A stretch of DNA of 64,000 nucleotides from the NCBI RefSeq assembly GCF_018991925.1, contig NW_024736071.1, positions 8,109,453-8,173,452 of the forward strand, written 5' to 3'. Of this stretch, positions 23,466 to 36,600 are shown one piece after another (positions within the stretch are counted from its first letter, which is position 1; each line of letters opens with the position of its first letter). Made by a program: the position numbers and the translations under genes. The notes beneath the pieces were generated by a model that was given only the letters and a program-made list of their open reading frames with translations, searched no databases and was not told the DNA's origin. This stretch comes from Homarus americanus (taxonomy: Eukaryota; Arthropoda; Malacostraca; Decapoda; Nephropidae).

Positions 23466-26400
23466 CTTGTACATGAACACACCCCCACTTGTACATGAAC
23501 ACACACCCACTTGTACATGAACACACACCCACTTGTACAGAACACACACCACTTGTACATGAACACACCCACTTGTACATGAACACACACCCACTTGTAC
23601 ATGAACACACACCCACTTGTACATGAACACACACCCACTTGTACATGAACACACCCCCACTTGTACATGAACACACCCCCACTTGTACATGAACTCACCC
23701 ACTTGTACAGAACACACCCACTTGTACATGAACACACACCCACTTGTACATGAACACACACCCACTTGTACATGAACACACACCCACTTGTACATGAACA
23801 CACCCCCACTTGTGCATGAACACCCACTTGTACAAGAATACTCTCCCCACTTGTACATGAACACCCACCCACTTGTACATGAACACACACCCACTTGTAC
23901 ATGAACACACACCCACTTGTACATGAACACACCCCCACTTGTACATGAACACACACCCACTTGTACAAGAACACACACCCACTTGTACATGAACACACAC
24001 CCACTTGTACATGAACACACACTTGTACATGAACACACACCACTTGTACATGAACACACCCCCACTTGTACATGAACACACCCACTTGTACAAGAATACT
24101 CCCACTTGTACATGAACACACGTCCACTTGTACATGAACACACACCCACTTGTACATGAACACACCCACTTGTACATGAACACACACACTTGTACATGAA
24201 CACACACCCACTTGTACATGAACACACACCACTTGTACAAGAACACACACCCACTTGTACAAGAACACACACCCACTTGTACATGAACACACACCCACTT
24301 GTACATGAACACACCCACTTGTACATGAACACACACCCACTTGTACATGCACACACCCACTTGTACATGAACACACACCCACTTGTACAAGAATACTCTC
24401 CCACTTGTACATGAACACACCCCACTTGTACATGCACACACCCACTTGTACATGAACACACCCCACTTGTACAAGAATACTCTCCCTCTTGTACATGAAC
24501 ACACACCCACTTGTACATGAACACACACCCACTTGTACAGAATACTCTCCACTTGTACATGAACACACTCCCTTGTACATGAACACACACCCACTTGTAC
24601 ATGAACACACACTTGTACATGAACACCCACCCACTTGTACATGAACACCCACCCACTTGTACATGAACACACACCCTTGTACAGAACACACACCCACTTG
24701 TACATGAACACACACCCACTTGTGCATGAACACACCCCACTTGGATGAGCACACACCCACTTGTACATGAACACACACCCACTTGTACAAGAACACACAC
24801 CCACTTGTACAGGAACACACACCCACTTGTACATGAACACACAACCACTTGTACACGAACACACACCCTTGTACATGAACCACGTCCACTTGTACATGAA
24901 CACACACCCACTTGTACATGAACACACACCCACTTGTACAAGAATACTCTCCCCTTGTACATGAACACACTCCCACTTGTACATGAACACACACCCACTT
25001 GTACAAGAATACTCTCCCCTTGTACATGAACACCTCCCTTGTACATGAAAACACACCCACTTGTACAAGAATACTCTCCCACTTGTACATGAACACACAC
25101 CCACTTGTACATTAACACACACCCACGTGTACATGAACACATTCCACTTGTACATGAACACCTCCCACTTGTACATGAAAACACACCCACTTGTACAAGA
25201 ATACTCTCCCCTTGTACATGAACACACACCCACGTGTACATGAACACACGTCCACTTGTGCATGAACACACACCCCCACTTGTACATGAACACACAACCA
25301 CTTGTACAGGAACACATGTCCACTTGTACATGAACACACGTCCACTTGTACATGAACACACGCCCACGTGTACATGAACACACGCCCACGTGTACATGAA
25401 CACACGTTCACTTGTACATAAACACACACCCACATGTACATGAAAACACAACCACTTGTACAAGAATACTCTCCCACTTGTACATGAACACACGTCCACT
25501 TGTACATGAACACACACCCACGTGTACATGAACACATTCCCACTTGAACATGAACACACTCCCACTTGTACATGAACACACAACCACTTGTACAAGAATA
25601 CTCTCCACTTGTACGTGAACACACTCCCACTTGTACATGAACACACAACCACTTGCACATGAATACACACCCACTTGTACATGAACACACAACCACTTGT
25701 AAGAACACACACCACTTGTACACGAACACACACCCACTTGTACATGAACACACACCCACTTGTCCATGAACACACGTCTACTTGTACATGAGCACACGTC
25801 CACTTGTACATGAACACACACCCACTTGTACATGAACAAACGTCTACTTGTACATGAACACACGTGCACTTGTACATGAACACACAACCACTTGTACATG
25901 AACACACACCCACTTGTACATGAACACACAACCACTTGTACAAGAACACAAACCCACTTGTACACGAACACAAACCCACTTGTACATGAACACACACCCA
26001 CTTGTCCATGAACACACGTCCACTTAACCATGAACACACGTCCACTTGTACATGAACACACACCCACTTGTCCATGAACAAACGTCTACTTGTACATGAA
26101 CACACACCCACTTGTACATGAACAAACGTCTACTTGTACATGAACACACGTGCCTTGTACGCAGACACACAACTACTTGTACATGAACAGACACCCACTT
26201 GTACATGAACACGTGCACTTGTATGAACACACACCCACTTGTCCATGAACAAACGTCTACTTGTACATGAACAAACGTCCACTTGTACATGAACACACAC
26301 CCACTTGTACATGAACAAACACTTGTACATGAACACACGTGCACTTGTACATGAACACACAACCACTTGTACATGAACACACACCCACTTGTACGATGAA

Positions 26401-28196
26401 CACACGTGCACTTGTACGCGAACACACACCCACTTGTACATGAACACACACCCACTTGTACATGAACACACCCACGTGTACATGAACACACGTCCACTTC
26501 TACATGAACACACTCCGACTTGTACATGAACACACTCCGACTTGTACATGAACACACACCCCTTGTACATGAACACACGTCCACTTGTACATGAACACGC
26601 ACCCACGTGTACATGAACACACGTCCACTTCTACGTGAACACACACCTACTTGTACACGAACACACACACACGTGTACATGAACACACGTCCATTTTGTA
26701 CGTGAACACACACTCACTTGTCCATGAACTCACGACCACGTCCGAACACACAACCACTTGTACATGAACACACACCCCACTTGTACATGAGACACACACC
26801 CACTTGTACAAGAATACTCTCCCCACTTGTACATGAACACACACCCACTTGTACAAGAATACTCTCCCCTTGTACATGAACAAACACCCACGTGTACATG
26901 AACACACACCCACTTGTACATGAACACACACACCCACTTGTACAAGAATACTCTCCCCGTGTACGAAGACACACCCACTTGTACAAGAATACTCTCACTA
27001 TTGCATGAACACACGTCCCTTGTGCATGAACACACACCCACTTGTACATGAACACACACCCACTTGTCATGAGACACACACCCACTTGTGAACACACACC
27101 CGTGTCCATGAAACACGTCCACTTGTGCATGAACACACACCCACTTGTACATGAACACACACCCACTTGTACATGAATACACACCCACTTGTACATGAAC
27201 ACACACCCACTTGTACATGAACACACACCCACTTGTACATGAACACACACCCACGTGTCCATGAACACACGTCCACTTGTGCATGAACACACACCACTTG
27301 TACATGAACACACCCACTTGTACATGAACACACACCCACTTGTACATGAACACACACCCACTTGTACAAGAACTCTCCCACTTGTACATGAACACACACC
27401 CAATTGTACATGAACACACACCCACTTGTACATAGACACCCACTTGTACATGAACACACACCTACTTGTACATGAACACACACCCACGTGTACATGAACA
27501 CACGTCCATTTGTACATGAACCCATACCCACTTGTCCATGAACACGACCACATGTACATGAACACGACCCTTGTACATGAACACGACCACTTGTACATGA
27601 ACACACAACCACTTGTACATGAACACACACCCGTATGAACACGTCCACTTGTACATGAACACACACCACTTGTACATGCACACCCACTTGTACATGAACA
27701 CACACCCACTTGTACAAGAATACTCTCCCACTTGTACATGAACCACCCACTTGTACATGCACACCCACTTGTACATGAACACACACCCACTTGTACATGC
27801 ACACACCCACTTGTACATGAACACACACCCACTTGTACAAGAATACTCTCCCACTTGTACATGAACACACACCCACTTGTACATGCACACACCCACTTGT
27901 ACATGAACACACACCCACTTGTACAAGAATACTCTCCCACTTGTACATAAACACACACCCACTTGTACAAGAATACTCTCCCACTTGTACATGAACACAC
28001 ACCCACTTGTACATGAACACACACCCACTTGTACATGAACACAAAACCACTTGTACATGAACACACACCCACTTGTACATGAACACACAACCACGTGTAC
28101 ATGAACACAAAACCACTTGTACATGAACACACACCCACTTGTACATGAACACAAAACCACTTGTACATGAACACACACCCTCGTGTACATGAACAT
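23466..28196 (-). repeat. 22-bp satellite array (CACTTGTACATGAACACA), ~215 copies
   Basis: Tandem copies of a 22-bp unit with core CACTTGTACATGAACACA plus a CACC-type spacer. A second monomer type, CACTTGTACAAGAATACTC, recurs irregularly and contains the palindrome CTTGTACAAG. Variants in the spacer (ACACCC, ACAACC, ACGTCC) form local clusters. On the minus strand the unit lacks stops, and since 22 is not divisible by 3 all three frames open for hundreds of codons. They encode a Cys/Val/Lys-rich 22-residue repeat. No start, splice or domain evidence supports a protein. Confidence 0.98.
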
Positions 28197-28944
28197 GTTC
28201 TAGCCCCTATCAATCAGTATTATATAAATAGGCTAGGACATATATTCATTATATACATTCTATCACCCAGACTATTGAGCATACAGCTACATAAGCATTT
28301 GTTCTGTCACACCTCCTAGGGTGGACAGCACACATAAACATTTGTAGTTTCACACAGATTCAGGTTACAACCCATAATTATATGTCCTCAGGCCTCGGTG
28401 AGAGTAGGCCTGTGGAGTGTAGCCTCTTTTCTCTGTGTTGACGTATAAATTACATACCCCTTACAAGCAGACAGAGAGGTTCGCCTTGTTCACAGTTTCA
28501 CACAGTTCACAGCCAGACACCGTACCAAAGAGACGTGTGTGAGCGTAGCTCCCAAGGCTGTATCTCTCTCTAATTTTATCAGCTAATTACAAGCTAACAG
28601 CTAATGCTCAGTAGTCTGTTAACAAACAATTCTGTAACTACCAGAGCATCCAATATAACTAGAAAATCACCACGTGTGTTTACATTAAACCAAGGAACCA
28701 CAAATGAAGATAACGGAACCTGTGTACACTTGTGTATACTTGCAAGCTAAGATAATTACCAGTGTAACCCAGGTGGGCTTGGACGACTGAACGACTCAAA
28801 ACTACGACTGTATCAAAGGTGACACGCCGTGAGACTACCTATTATCTCACCCAGCTTCATCAAAGGTACCAGCGACTACTCTACACTCATTCAAGCAAGT
28901 GTTAACAAGTGAGATCGTTTGATATCAAACCCCGGCCCAAACAA
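28197..28944. other. Unique sequence between two blocks of the same satellite
   Basis: About 750 bp with ordinary composition and no recognisable gene. It interrupts the 22-bp satellite, and its two flanks carry the same unit in the same orientation. Confidence 0.6.
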
Positions 28945-29432
28945 ACACACGTCCACTTGTACATGAACACACACCCACTTGTACATGAACACAACCACTT
29001 GTACATGAACACACACCCACTTGTACATGAACACAACCACTTGTACATGAACACACGACCACTTGTACATGAACACACGACCACTTGTACATGAACACAC
29101 CACTGTACAAGAACACACGCCCACTTATACATGAACACACACCCACTTGTACATGAACACAACCACTTGTACATGAACACACGACCACTTGTACATGAAC
29201 ACACGACCACTTGTACATGAACACACGTCCACTTGCATATGAACACACCAGCATGAACACACGACCACTTGTACAAGAACACACGCCCACTTATACATGA
29301 ACACACACCCACTTGTACATGAACACAACCACTTGTACATGAACACACGACCACTTGTACATGAACACACGTCCACTTGTACATGAACACACGTCCACTT
29401 GCATATGAACACACGCCCACTTGTACATGAAC
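28945..29432 (-). repeat. 22-bp satellite block, continuation
   Basis: About 22 further copies of the 23466-28196 unit in the same orientation. A larger segment is duplicated inside the block: the order of ACACCC, ACAACC and ACGACC variants around 28965-29120 recurs around 29140-29300 and 29300-29430. Confidence 0.95.
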
Positions 29433-29983
<551 letters not shown>

Positions 29984-30082
29984 TGAGTATTATTCTTATC
30001 TAAACACAGTCATCAGTTCCATTAGCTTTGCGGTCTTAATGAATTTCTGTAATGCTGACCTTGAGGAGGGTCAAGTTAAGGC

Positions 30083-30187
30083 TGGGCGGGCGGGCAGGCA
30101 GGCGGGCAGGCAGGCAGGCGGGCAGGCAGGCAGGCGGGCAGGCAGGCAGGAAGGCAGAAGGGCAGGCGGGCAGGCAGGCAGGAAGGC
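30083..30187. repeat. (GGCA/GGCG)n tetranucleotide repeat
   Basis: About 26 tetranucleotides alternating GGCA and GGCG with one GGAAGGCAGAA interruption. G+C rich in otherwise A/T-rich DNA. Confidence 0.95.
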
Positions 30188-30590
<403 letters not shown>

Positions 30591-30619
30591 TATAATTGTG
30601 TACATGGTCAGGACAGTGT

Positions 30620-33600
30620 AATGGATTTGAGGTAGGGGTGGTGGCAGGTACAGAATTGAGTGGCAGGGGTGGAGTGTGTGGTGTGTGGAGTGTGGGTGGT
30701 GTGGGGTAGAGTGGTGCTTGGGGTGGGGGGTGTGTGGAGAATGGGGGTGGTGTGGGGTGGGGGTGGTGGGGTGGGGTGGGTGTGGGGTGGTGGTGGCAGG
30801 CTGGGGGGTGGCAGGGTGGGGTGTGGTGGCAGGGAGTGGGGTGGTGGCAGGGTAGGGGTGGTGGGGGAGTGGGGTGGTGGGGCTGGGGGTGGTGGCAGGG
30901 GTGGGTGGTGTGGGGGTGTGGTGTGGGTAGGGTTGGTGGCAGGCTAGGGATGGTGGCTGGGTGGGGGTTGGTGTGGGGAGGTGGGGTGGTGGGGGTGGGG
31001 TGGTGGGTTGGGTTGGTGTGGGATGGGGGGGTTGGGAGGCAGGGGTGGTGGACGGTGGGGATGGTGACAGGTGTAGGGGTGGAACCAGGTAGGGGTTGTG
31101 ACGGGGAGAGGTGGTAGGTGGGAGGTGAAGTGGTAGGAAGATGAGATGGTAGGGATGAGTAGGAGGTAGGGATGGTGAGGAGGGTAGGAGGGTGGGATGG
31201 TGGATGTGGTAGGAGGGTAGGGATGGTGGGATGGTGGGGAAGGTAGCGGTGTGGGAGGTGGGATGGTGGGGATGGTCGGGGAGGGAGGTAGGGGTGTGAG
31301 AGTGGGGATGGTGGAGGTAGGGATGGTGGGAGGGTATGGTAGTGGGAGGGGGATGTGGGAGGGTAGGGATGGTGGGGTAGTGATGGGTAGAAGGGTGGGT
31401 GGGATGGTGGGAGGGTGGGGATGGTGGGAGGTAGGGGTTGTGGGAGGGTGGGGTGGGGTGGGGTGTGGGGGTGGGGATGGTGGGAGGGTGGGGATGGTGG
31501 GAGGGAGTGAGGGATGGTAGGAGGGTGGTGAGGAGGGTATGGTGTAGGAGGGTAGGGATGGTAGGAGGGTAGGGATGGTAGGGTAGTGATGGTAGAAGGA
31601 GTAGGGAGGTGGTGGGGATGATGGGAGGTAGGGATGTGGTGGGAGGGTAGGGATGGTGAGGGATGTGGTAGGAGGGTAGGGATGGTGCAAGGGGTAGTGA
31701 TGGAGTAGGAAGGAGTGAGGGGTGGGTAGGGATGGTGGGAGGGTAGGGGGTAGGGAGGAGTGGGGATGGTAGGAGGGTAGGGATGGTGGGAGGGTGTGGT
31801 GGGAGGGTGGGGAGTGGTGGGGAGGGTGGGGTGGTGGAGGAGTGGGGTGGTGGGGGTGGGAGGGTGGGATGGGAGTGGGTAGGGATGGTAGGGATGGTAG
31901 GGTGGTAGGAGGTAGAGTGGTAGGAGGTGGGGATGGTAGGAGGAGTGGGGGGGTGGGGTTGTTGGAGGGTAGGGTGGTAGGGAGGGAGGGAGGGCAGGAG
32001 GGTAGGGATGGTAGGAGGAGAGGGAGGAGGTGGGAGGGTGGGGATGGGGAGGTGGAGGGGGTAGGGATGGTAGGAGGGTAGGGAAGGTGGGAGATGGGGG
32101 GGTAGGGATGGTAGGAGGGTAGGGAAGGTAGGAGGGGGAGTGGGGTGGGATGGGTAGGGAGGTGGGGAAGGTGGGAGGTGGGGTTTGGGGATGGTGGGAG
32201 GGAGGGGGTAGGGGATGGTGGGGAGGGTAGGGAGGTGGGAGGGTGGGGGTGGGGATGGTAGGAGGATAGGAAAGGTAGAGGGTAGGAGGGGAGATAGGAG
32301 GAGGTAGGGATGGTGGGAGGGTAGGGATGGGTACAGGAGGAGTGGGGTTAGGGATGGTGGAGGGTAGGAAATTGGGGATGGTGGAGGGTGAAGGGAAGAG
32401 GTGGGAGGAGTGGGGGGGTGGGGATGGTAGGAGGGTAGGAGGTGGGGAGTGGGGATTGGGATGGGTAGGGAGGTGGGGATAGGTGGGAGGGAGATTGGGG
32501 TGGGGATGGTACAGGAGGGTAGGGAGTGGGGATGGTGGGAGGGTGGGGGGTGGGGATGGTGGGGAGGGTGGGGATGGTAGGTATGTTGGGTAGGAGGGTG
32601 GGGGGTGGGAAGTGGGAAGGGATGTAAGGTGGGAGGGTAGGGATGGTGGGAGGGTAGGGATGGTAGGGATGGTAGGAGGGTAGGGATGGTAGGGAGGTAG
32701 GGGGTAGGGATGGTGGGGAGATAGGGAAAGGAGTGGGGATGGTGGGGGGTAGGGATGGTAGGAGGTGGGGAAGGTGGGAGGAGTGGGGGAGTGGGGTGGT
32801 GGGAGGGTAGGAGTGGTGGGAGGGTGGGGATGGTGGGGAGGGTAGGGATGGTGGGAGGGTGGGGGTGGGGATGGTAGGAGGGTAGGAGTGGGTTGGGAGG
32901 GTGGGGATGGTGGGGAGGTGGGGGGTGGGAGGGTAGGGATGGAGTGGGAGGGTGGGGATGGGTGAGGGATGGGGTGCAGGAGGGTAGGTGGTAGGAGGGT
33001 AGGGATGGGTGGGAGGGCAGGTGTGGTAGGAGGTGTAGGGATGGTAGGAGGATGGGAGGGATGGTGGGGAGGGGTGGGAGGGAGGATAGGGATGGTAGGG
33101 AGGTAGGGATGTGTGGGAGGGTAGGGATGGTGGGGAGGTGGGGAGGTAGGAGGGTGGGGATAGTAGTGTGGTGGGAGGTGGGGATGGTAGGGATGGTAGA
33201 GGTAGGGATGTGGGATGGTGGGAGGGTGGGGATGGTGGGAGGTGGGGGGAGGGTGGGAGGGTGGGAGTGGGGATGGTGGGATGGGTAGGAGGTGGGGTGG
33301 TGGGAGGTGGGATGGTGGGAGGGGTAGGGGGTGGGATGTGGGAGGAGGGGTGGGATGTGGGAGGAGGATGGAGGTAGGAGGGTAGAGATGGGTAGGAGGG
33401 GTGGGGATGTGGGTAGGAGGTGGGGGGGGTGGGATGTGGGAGGAGGAGGTGGGGATGGTGGGAGTGGGGATGGAGTGGGAGGGAGGTAGGGATGGTAGGA
33501 GGGTGGGGATGGGTAGGAGGGTATGTGGTGAAGTGGGGAAGGGTGGGGATGTGGTGGGAGAGGTGGGGGGTAGGGATATGGCAGGAGGGTGGGGGATGGT

Positions 33601-36600
33601 GGGAGGTGGGGATGGTGGGAGGGTAGGAGTGGTGGGAGGGTGGGGATGGTAGAAGGGGTGGGGATGTGTATGGGTGGGATGGGTGGGAGGGTGGGGATGG
33701 GTGGGGATGGGTGGGGTGGGGAGGTGGGAGTGGGATGTGGTAGGATGTGAGAGTGGGAGATCAAGATGGTAAGGAGAGGAGGTGGGGATGGTAGGAGGTG
33801 GGGAGATTGGGGATGGTAGGAGGGTAGGGATGGTGGGAGGGTGAGAGTGGGTAGGAGGTGGGGATGGTGAGGAGAGGTGGGGATGGTAGGAGGGTAGGGG
33901 TGGGGATGGTTGGGAGGGTGGGGATGGTGGGAGGGTAGGGATGGTGGGGATGGTGGGGAGATGGGATGGTGGGGGGTGGGGATGGTGGGAGGGTAGGGAA
34001 GGTGGGAGGAGTGGGGGGGGGTGGGGATGGTGGGAGGAGGGTGGGGATGGTAGGAGGGTGGGATGGTGGGAGGAGTGGGGATGGGTGGGAGGGGTAGGGG
34101 GGTGGGAGGATGGGTAGGAGGGTGGGTGGTTGGAGGGTAAGGATGGTAGGGAGGTAGAGGTGGAGGTGGGGATGTGTAGGGAAGATGGGTGGGAAGGTAG
34201 GGAGGGTAGGAGGGATAGAGGGGTGGGGAGGAGTGGGTGGTCAGGGAGGTAGGGATGGTAGGAGGTGGGGATGAAGTGGGAGGTGGGGATGGTGGAGGGA
34301 GGATGGTGGGAGGTGGGGAGGTAGGGATGGTGGAGGTGGGGGATGGGGGAGATGGGATGGTAGGAGGGGTGGGGAGGGTGGGAGGAGTGGGGATGGTGGG
34401 AGTGGGGAGGAGGTGGGATGGTGGGGATGGTGGAGGGTAGGGATGGTGGGATGGTGGGAGGGTAGGGATGGTGTGGGATGGTAGGAGGAGTGAGGGAGGG
34501 TAGGAGAGTGGGGATGTGGTGTGGGGTGGGGATGGTAGGGAGGGTAGGGGATGGTAGGGAGAGGGGTGGTAGGAGAATTGAGGGGGTAGGAGGAGTGGAG
34601 GTGGTAGGAGGAGGTGAGGGATGGTGGGAGGGGGGGTGAGGATGGTAGGAGGGGTGGGATATGGGTAGGAGGAGTGGGGATGGTGGGAGGTGGGGATGGT
34701 GGGAGGTGGGGATGGTAGGAGGTGGGGATGGTGGGAGGGTAGGGATGGTGGGAGGGTGGGGATGGTGGGAGGGTGAGTGGGAGGGTATGAAGTGGGAGGG
34801 TGGGGATGGTGGGATGGTGGGGATGTTAGGAGGGTAGGGTGGTGGGAGGGTGGGGATGGTGGGAGGATTAGGTGTGGTAGGAGGGTGGGGTGGTAGAGAT
34901 GGTGGGGATGGTGGGAGGGTGGGGATGGTGGGAGGGTGTGGTAGTAGGAGGGTGGGATGGTGGGATGATGAGGAGAATGGGAGGTGGGAGGTATAGATGG
35001 TAGGAGGGTAGGGATGGGTAGGGAGTGGGGATGGTAGGGGTATGTGGTGTGGAGGGTAGGATGAGTGGGAGGGTAGGGATGGTGGGAGGGTGTAGTGTGG
35101 AGGTGGGGATGTGTTGGGATGGTGGGGATGGTGGGGAGGTGGGGTGGTGGGAGGAGGTAGGGTGTGGTAGGGAGGGTGGGGATAGTGGGGATGGTGGGAT
35201 GGTGGGGAGGGTAGGGATGGGAGGATGTGGGAGGTGGGAGGGTGGGGATGTGGTGGGATGGTGGGGATGGAGTGGGATGTGGGTGGGGTGGGTGGGGAGG
35301 GTGGGGATGGTGGGGTGGGGTGGTGGGGTTATGTGGTGGTGGGAGGGTGGGGATGGTGGGATGGTAGGATGTAGGTAGGGAGGGTAGAGATGGTAGGAGG
35401 GTAGGGTGGTGGGAGGTGGGGATGGTAGGATGGTGGTAGGATGGTGGGATGGTAGGGATGGTGGGAGGGTAGGGGTGGTGGGAGGTGAGGGTGGTGGGAG
35501 GGTATGGTAGTAGGGAGGGTGGGGATGGTGGGAGGGTGGGGATGGGTAGGAGGTGTATGGTGGGTAGGAGGGTAGGGTGTGGTGGGAGGGTGGGATGGTA
35601 GAGATGGTAGGAGGTTGGGGTGGTGGAGGGGTGGGAGGGTGGGAGGGTGGGGTGGTAGGGTGGTGGGGAGAGATGGGGTGTGGTGGGGTGGGGTGTGGTG
35701 GGGAGGTAGGGATGGTGGGTGGTAGGAGGGATGGTAGGAGGGTAGGGATGGTGGGAGGTAGGGTGGTAGGAGGGTGGATGGTGGTAGGAGGTGGGGATGT
35801 GTGGTGGGAGGGTAGGGATGGTGGGGTGTGGTGGTAGGAGTGAGGGTGGGGAGGGTGGGGATGGTGGGATGGTGGGAGGGTGGGGTGGTGAGGAGGGAGT
35901 GGGAGGTGAGGGGTGGGGGGTGGAGTGGGGTGAGTGGGGAGGGTGGGGTGGGTGGGGAGGGTGGGGTGGTGGAGGGTGGGGATGGTGGGGTGTGGTGGGA
36001 GGGTGGGGGTGGAGTGGGGATGGTGGGGGTGGGGATGGTGGGAGGGTAGGGGTGGGAGGGTGGGGATGTGGTGGGGTGAGGAGGGTAGGGATGAGTGGGA
36101 GGAGGTGGGGAGTAGTGAAGGTGTGGTGGGAGAGATTAGGATGGTAGGAGGTGGGGATGGTGAGATTGGTGGGAGGTGGGTGTGGTGGGAGATGGGATAG
36201 GTAGGGATGGTAGGAGGAAGGGATGGTGGGAGAATGGGTAGGGGAAGTAGGAGGAGGGTGGAATTGGGTGGGAGGGTAGGGTGTGGGAGGGTAGGGATGT
36301 GGATAGTGGGAGGTGGGGGTGGGATGAGTGGGGGTGGGGATGGTGGGGAGGTGGGATGGTGGGAGGGTGGGGATGTGGGAGGAGTGGGGATGGGTAGGAG
36401 GTGGGGATGGTGGGAGGGGAGTGGGGATGGTGGGGTGTGGGATGGTGGAGGGTGGGGATGGTGGGAGGGGTAGGGATGGTAGGAGGGTAGAATTTGGTAG
36501 GGAGGTAGGGTGGTAGGAGGGGTAGGGTGTGGTAGGAGAGATGGGGGTGGTGGGATGGTAGGGAGTGGGGATGTGGTAGAGATTGGGGATGGTGGGGAGG

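Noticed and set aside
23418..26111. 897-codon Cys/Val/Lys-rich frame on the minus strand
   Set aside because: It is the 22-bp satellite read in cycling frames. All three frames open with the same peptide, there is no unique flanking coding sequence, and start and stop simply mark array edges or indels.
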